This document shows positions 60,601 through 64,000 of a DNA stretch of 64,000 nucleotides, piece after piece. Made by a program: the position numbers and the translations under genes. Position 1 is the stretch's first letter. The number at the start of each line of letters is the position of its first letter. The notes under the pieces were generated by a model that ran no database searches, was not told where the DNA came from, and saw only the letters and a list, made by a program, of their open reading frames with translations. This stretch comes from Corythucha ciliata (taxonomy: Eukaryota > Arthropoda > Insecta > Hemiptera > Tingidae), in the NCBI GenBank assembly GCA_038030265.1, contig CM075940.1, positions 4,464,001 through 4,528,000 of the forward strand, read 5' to 3'.

Positions 60601-63600
60601 GGTAATTGAAACAATAGTTGCAACGTAAAAGTAGGAGATCTCAAACTACCGTGGAAAATTGAGTCTCGCCCTTGGGTGTCGAAGTTATTACAGAGGCGGC
60701 GCTATCGCCATCACGGGAGTCACGAGTGATGAGATCTTGGAAATCTTCCTTCAAATCTGAAAACAAAATAAAATCGGTTCAAGAGGGGCAGAGGTTGACT
60801 CTTTGAACGGGAAAAACGCCAAAACTCAAAACGTAATCGTAAAATATACGAGCGACGCGTGCGTACCTTCAACGGGATCGCGGTTCAGTCCCAGTTTGGT
60901 AATAATGTACTGAGGAATGTCATTTTTGATGCCCTGACAGATTTTCGCTTGCCCCTCCGCCTGTTCCAACAGATGGTAGAATTCCTCCGGATCGAATTCC
61001 AAGCACTCGAGAAGGCGAGCGGGACGCGATATAATCAGAAGAAGTTTTCTGATGAAACCGGTACACTGAACAGCCGCTTCGGGTGACTTTTCTTTCGTCT
61101 GAAAAAAAACAAAAAAAACACATGAGTCTCGAATATTCGGCCTGAATTTTATTCCTTACCTCGAGTAACAATCTCTCTAAATTTTCTGACATTTCATAGA
61201 AATATCGTCGAGTGATAAGCTTTTCCTCCGACTTTTTCAAACAGTCCCTAGCTATTTCAATCACTTGATGATGAACAAAGCGAACAATAGGCAAAGCATC
61301 CAAATCTTCAATTTCAATTTGCTTGTTTTCATTTATGAAACACTTGAGCCTTTCTTCCATTTGCCTGGTTGCCTGAAAAAAAGAAAAGAAAAGAGGATTA
61401 ACAAGCAAAATACAGTCAATTTAGTTGTTATGTGTCCACCTTTGGAAACCTTTCTTTGTAGAGCATGTTCATGATAACGATATCGTTATCCATGATCGGA
61501 GATCTACTGGGACTGCTGTTCACGGATGAAAAATAATGAAATTGAAAAAATAAAAATGTGAAGGCAATGAAGGTACGGTCATCCTTGGGTTTTGAGGCCG
61601 AATGAGAATACCTTAAGCTTCGAGACCTCGGCCGATTGAAGGGGCTTTTCCTTCCCTCGTCATCAGCACTCTCGTTTGATGAGAAATGTTTGATGAGGAT
61701 GTGTAATTCATCGTTCGTTGGTATGTTGGGTAACTGATGCAATCTTTCTTGACTTGAGCAAAGAGACTGGAAAAATAAGTCACAAAAGAAAATCACATTT
61801 GAGACTTTTCGAAGAGAGATGAGCGACGACTTACTGAAACGTTGGAGCTTCCCGGAGTTGTTCCGTAGCCTGACGATGGTAGCGAAGCCACGGACCAACG
61901 TCGCCCATCACACCTTGCGTCGTTGTTTAAATGGTTGTAAGGCCTTGAAATAAAAATAAAAAGGTATAAATAATACCTCAAATAAGTTGGCCCCCCAAAT
62001 TAGCCCCCCGCGTCCGCAATGGCGCCAGAATAAGGCACCCAACATGCACCACCAAACTTGACTAGTGTACCAACCACCAAGTCGAGAACAACGCAATTTT
62101 CATTATGGGGGGCTAACTTCTTGCCAGCCCCCCCTCTTCGGAATTTCCGAAGTTTGACTAAGTCAATCGAAGGCACCCGACGTACACCAATGGGAACCAC
62201 CACATTTATCAGGTGCCCAAGCTTGAGAACAGGTGAAAAACAAAGGGAGGTAGCCCCCCAAGTAGTGATTTTCGGTGATTTGACGAATGGAATCGATGGC
62301 ACCCGTTATGCACCGACAGGCACCACTAAAACTGTTTCTAGCATCAACCCCAAATCCCCGGAAAAATTAATTTTCCTGAACAAGTTGAGGGGGTAGCCTC
62401 TTATGCAGTGATTTGACGAATGAAGTCGAACGCACCTGTTATGCACCAAAATACAGCACTAAAATTATGTCCAGCATTAATCCCGAAACTCGGGCGGGAG
62501 GGGGGAATCCTGATGCGTGGTCGTATTCGCGATGGATGGCGGTCGGGGGGTACTTTCCAAGTTGTGATTTTAGGTGATTTAGCGAATGGAATCAAGGCAC
62601 TGATTCTCTTGCGTTGCAATCATAATCAAATGATTGGCTTTTTTCCTTTGTATTGGGTCAAGAAGAAAAAATATTCGTGGTTTGTAAAAGACTGTTGCGA
62701 GTAAGGAGAATTTTGCTTGGATTGCACTCTGAACCATAAAAGAGTGGTCTCGCCGACAGTGTATTTTGGTTTCTCCAGAGTTTTTGTTGATGTCCGTTCT
62801 TTAGTTTTAGTGGTGCCTGTCGATGCATAACGGGTTCCACTGATTCCATTCGTCAAATCACCAAAAATCACTACTTGGGGGGCTACCCCCCTCAACTAGT
62901 TCAGGAAAAATCATTTTTCCGAGGGTTTCGGGCTGGTGCTCGGAATAGTTTTAGTGATGCCTGTCGGTGCATAACGGGTGCCATCGATTCCATTCGTCAA
63001 ATCACCGAAAATCACTATTGCACGCGTTCGTGCACGTCGGGTGCCTTCGATTGACTTAGTCAAACTTCGGAAATTCCGAAGAGGAGGGGGAAGGGGCTGG
63101 CAAGAAGTTAGCCTTCCATAATGAAAATTGCGTTTTTCTCAACTTGGTGGTTGGTGCACTATTTAAGTTTGATGGTGCACGTCGGGTGCCTTATTTTGGC
63201 ACCATTGCGGACGCGTGGGGCTAATTGGGGTGGGGGGGGGGCAATTTCTTTGAGATATTAATAATGAGATAAACAACTTTCAAGCAAGATGCTAACCTTT
63301 TGAGTGCAGCAAAGGGAAAATGTTGACTAGGGGACATACGAGGACTCTCCAAAGGGCTTCCTGCTAATGAATGCAATACAAAATTAGAAAAACGGTTCAA
63401 AACGTAATAATCGAACGTATAAGAGTTCAAACCGGATAGTGGCGAATGACATCTGGGTAGTGTAGGTGAAGTGTTAGCAATTAAACTTTTTCTCTGGAGA
63501 ACCCTGTTGCTCCTTCTTCCTGAATTCAAATCACGCTAAACAGAAAAATTAGCTATTCGTTTGTCCACACAAATCATAACAAAGATCACAACATACCATG

Positions 63601-63667
63601 CAACTAGACAGTGAAGGTGCGGACTGTCCAAGGGCAGAGTTTCTCATGAACAGTAAATTTGATATTT
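54616..63667 (-). CDS. MAST: MAST-family Ser/Thr kinase (DUF1908-kinase-PDZ), 5'-incomplete, 21 exons
   Basis: Exons in reading order: 63667-63597, 63535-63433, 63360-63297, 61943-61835, 61766-61612, 61515-61440, 61372-61160, 61098-60867, 60756-60650, 60585-60355, 60288-60116, 60056-59986, 59928-59823, 59768-59647, 59585-59358, 59304-59053, 58990-58798, 58734-58520, 58450-58015, 55860-55752, 55689-54616. Phases agree throughout; about 1445 residues. N-terminal MAST signatures: [43 protein letters not shown]. Pre-kinase domain DUF1908 (about 190-345): [30 protein letters not shown]-type kinase (about 380-655): [70 protein letters not shown] (about 940-1030): GPSGFGFN loop, [16 protein letters not shown]. 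Last exon (357 residues) is Ser/Pro-rich with [23 protein letters not shown] kinases bind microtubules and PTEN (family knowledge). Drosophila's single member is drop out. The first exon begins mid-codon, so the start lies upstream of the window. Confidence 0.96.
57055..57925. other. GC-rich island in a MAST intron, probable insert
   Basis: A 0.9-kb stretch much richer in G and C than its flanks, starting with GCGTGGCGCAGAGGGTAAAG (A-box-like) and containing overlapping open frames on both strands (57101-57490, 57512-57922 +, and others -). No domain is recognised. It lies in the 2.15-kb intron between the PDZ exon and the basic-linker exon. It could be a transposon segment or a recent insertion; no terminal repeats found. 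Confidence 0.45.
61985..63240. mobile_element. 1.25-kb foldback element in a MAST intron
   Basis: Left arm from 61985 (GGCCCCCCAAATTAGCCCCC, CGCGTCCGCAATGG, GCACCACCAAACTTGA, TCTTCGGAATTTCCGAAG) is inverted in the right arm ending at about 63240 (CTTCGGAAATTCCGAAGAGG, CCATTGCGGACGCG, GGGGCTAATTGGGG). Inside the arms a subrepeat (GTGATTTGACGAATGGAATC, then ACCCGTTATGCACC) recurs at 62265, 62408 and 62568 and inverted at about 62815-62880 and 62945-63020. The arms cover roughly 400 bases each. No transposase ORF. It is phase-neutral for the gene because it is intronic. Confidence 0.85.
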
Positions 63668-64000
63668 CTGTGAAAAAAAAAAAAAAAAAAGAATATTTAT
63701 AATCGGTCTACGTGCAACAGCCAAACCGCTCATATGGACCTCCAAAGGGCGTCCACTACGGGCTTCACCGAGACATGGCTCGTACACTCAGATTAAACAT
63801 GAAATAAGAACTAACTTTTGCAGGTTTTAACCCAACAAGTGTGTCAATCTTCTCCCTGTTCCAGGGGGCCACAGTGCAGAGACCCAGGGAAGGCATGATG
63901 AGAGGGAAGGGCTTCCAGGACAAGGCAAAATTGACAACTTTTACACATTGAACGGCTACACCGACATTTTATTGGCAAAAGTGAGTTTTTGATGGATAAC

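Overview
The window is animal nuclear DNA. Every recognisable gene is cut by GT-AG introns, mostly 50-150 bases long, and encodes a conserved metazoan protein. Intron size, single-copy gene types and the retroelement mix (Mag-like Ty3/gypsy, BEL/Pao, Penelope, truncated non-LTR elements, tRNA-derived SINEs) suggest an invertebrate, plausibly an arthropod. The species cannot be told from the sequence. Runs of nine or more C or G are unusually frequent.

Six host genes can be modelled; the exon phases of every model join without conflict. On the + strand: nicalin (NCLN, 2809-4883, 5' end missing), an SNX9-family SH3-PX-BAR sorting nexin (27916-29970, first exon missing) and the APC/C activator fizzy-related/Cdh1 (FZR1, 39150-41412, complete). 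On the - strand: a WDR49/WDR64-type WD40 protein (8226-12854), ST7 (20234-22579) and a MAST-family kinase (54616-63667, 21 exons, 5' end beyond the window). They share no pathway: ER membrane biogenesis, cilium or sperm function (inferred from family), an ER/secretory membrane protein, endocytosis, cell-cycle proteolysis, and microtubule-associated signalling. No operon-like organisation is seen.

Between and inside the genes most of the DNA is repeats. 15088-19226 is a decayed short-LTR Ty3/gypsy element whose gag was hit by a 394-bp palindromic MITE at a TTAA site. Related TTAA palindromes lie at 5288-5796 and 30364-30730. A Penelope-like relic (24765-25640), non-LTR fragments (34.4, 36.2-36.7, 47.3-47.7 and 50.3-51.8 kb), a BEL/Pao fragment (35.6-36.1 kb), three tRNA-derived SINEs (two with perfect target-site duplications) and two short MITEs sharing a TATTCAG-type terminus are also present. 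A 1.25-kb foldback element sits in a MAST intron.

The least conventional component is a set of degenerate arrays with a unit near 30 bases and a recurring CGCGAA-like core (1-905, 6040-7285, 9.9-10.6, 14.7-15.0, 26.3-26.5, 27.1-27.6, 31.8-32.5, 37.9-38.5 and 46.6-49.3 kb). At least two copies share the same unique-looking ends, so they behave like an interspersed element with a repetitive body. True tandem repeats occur at 41.9-44.5 kb, including a 296-bp satellite, and a 1.2-kb near-identical direct duplication occupies 46087-48948.
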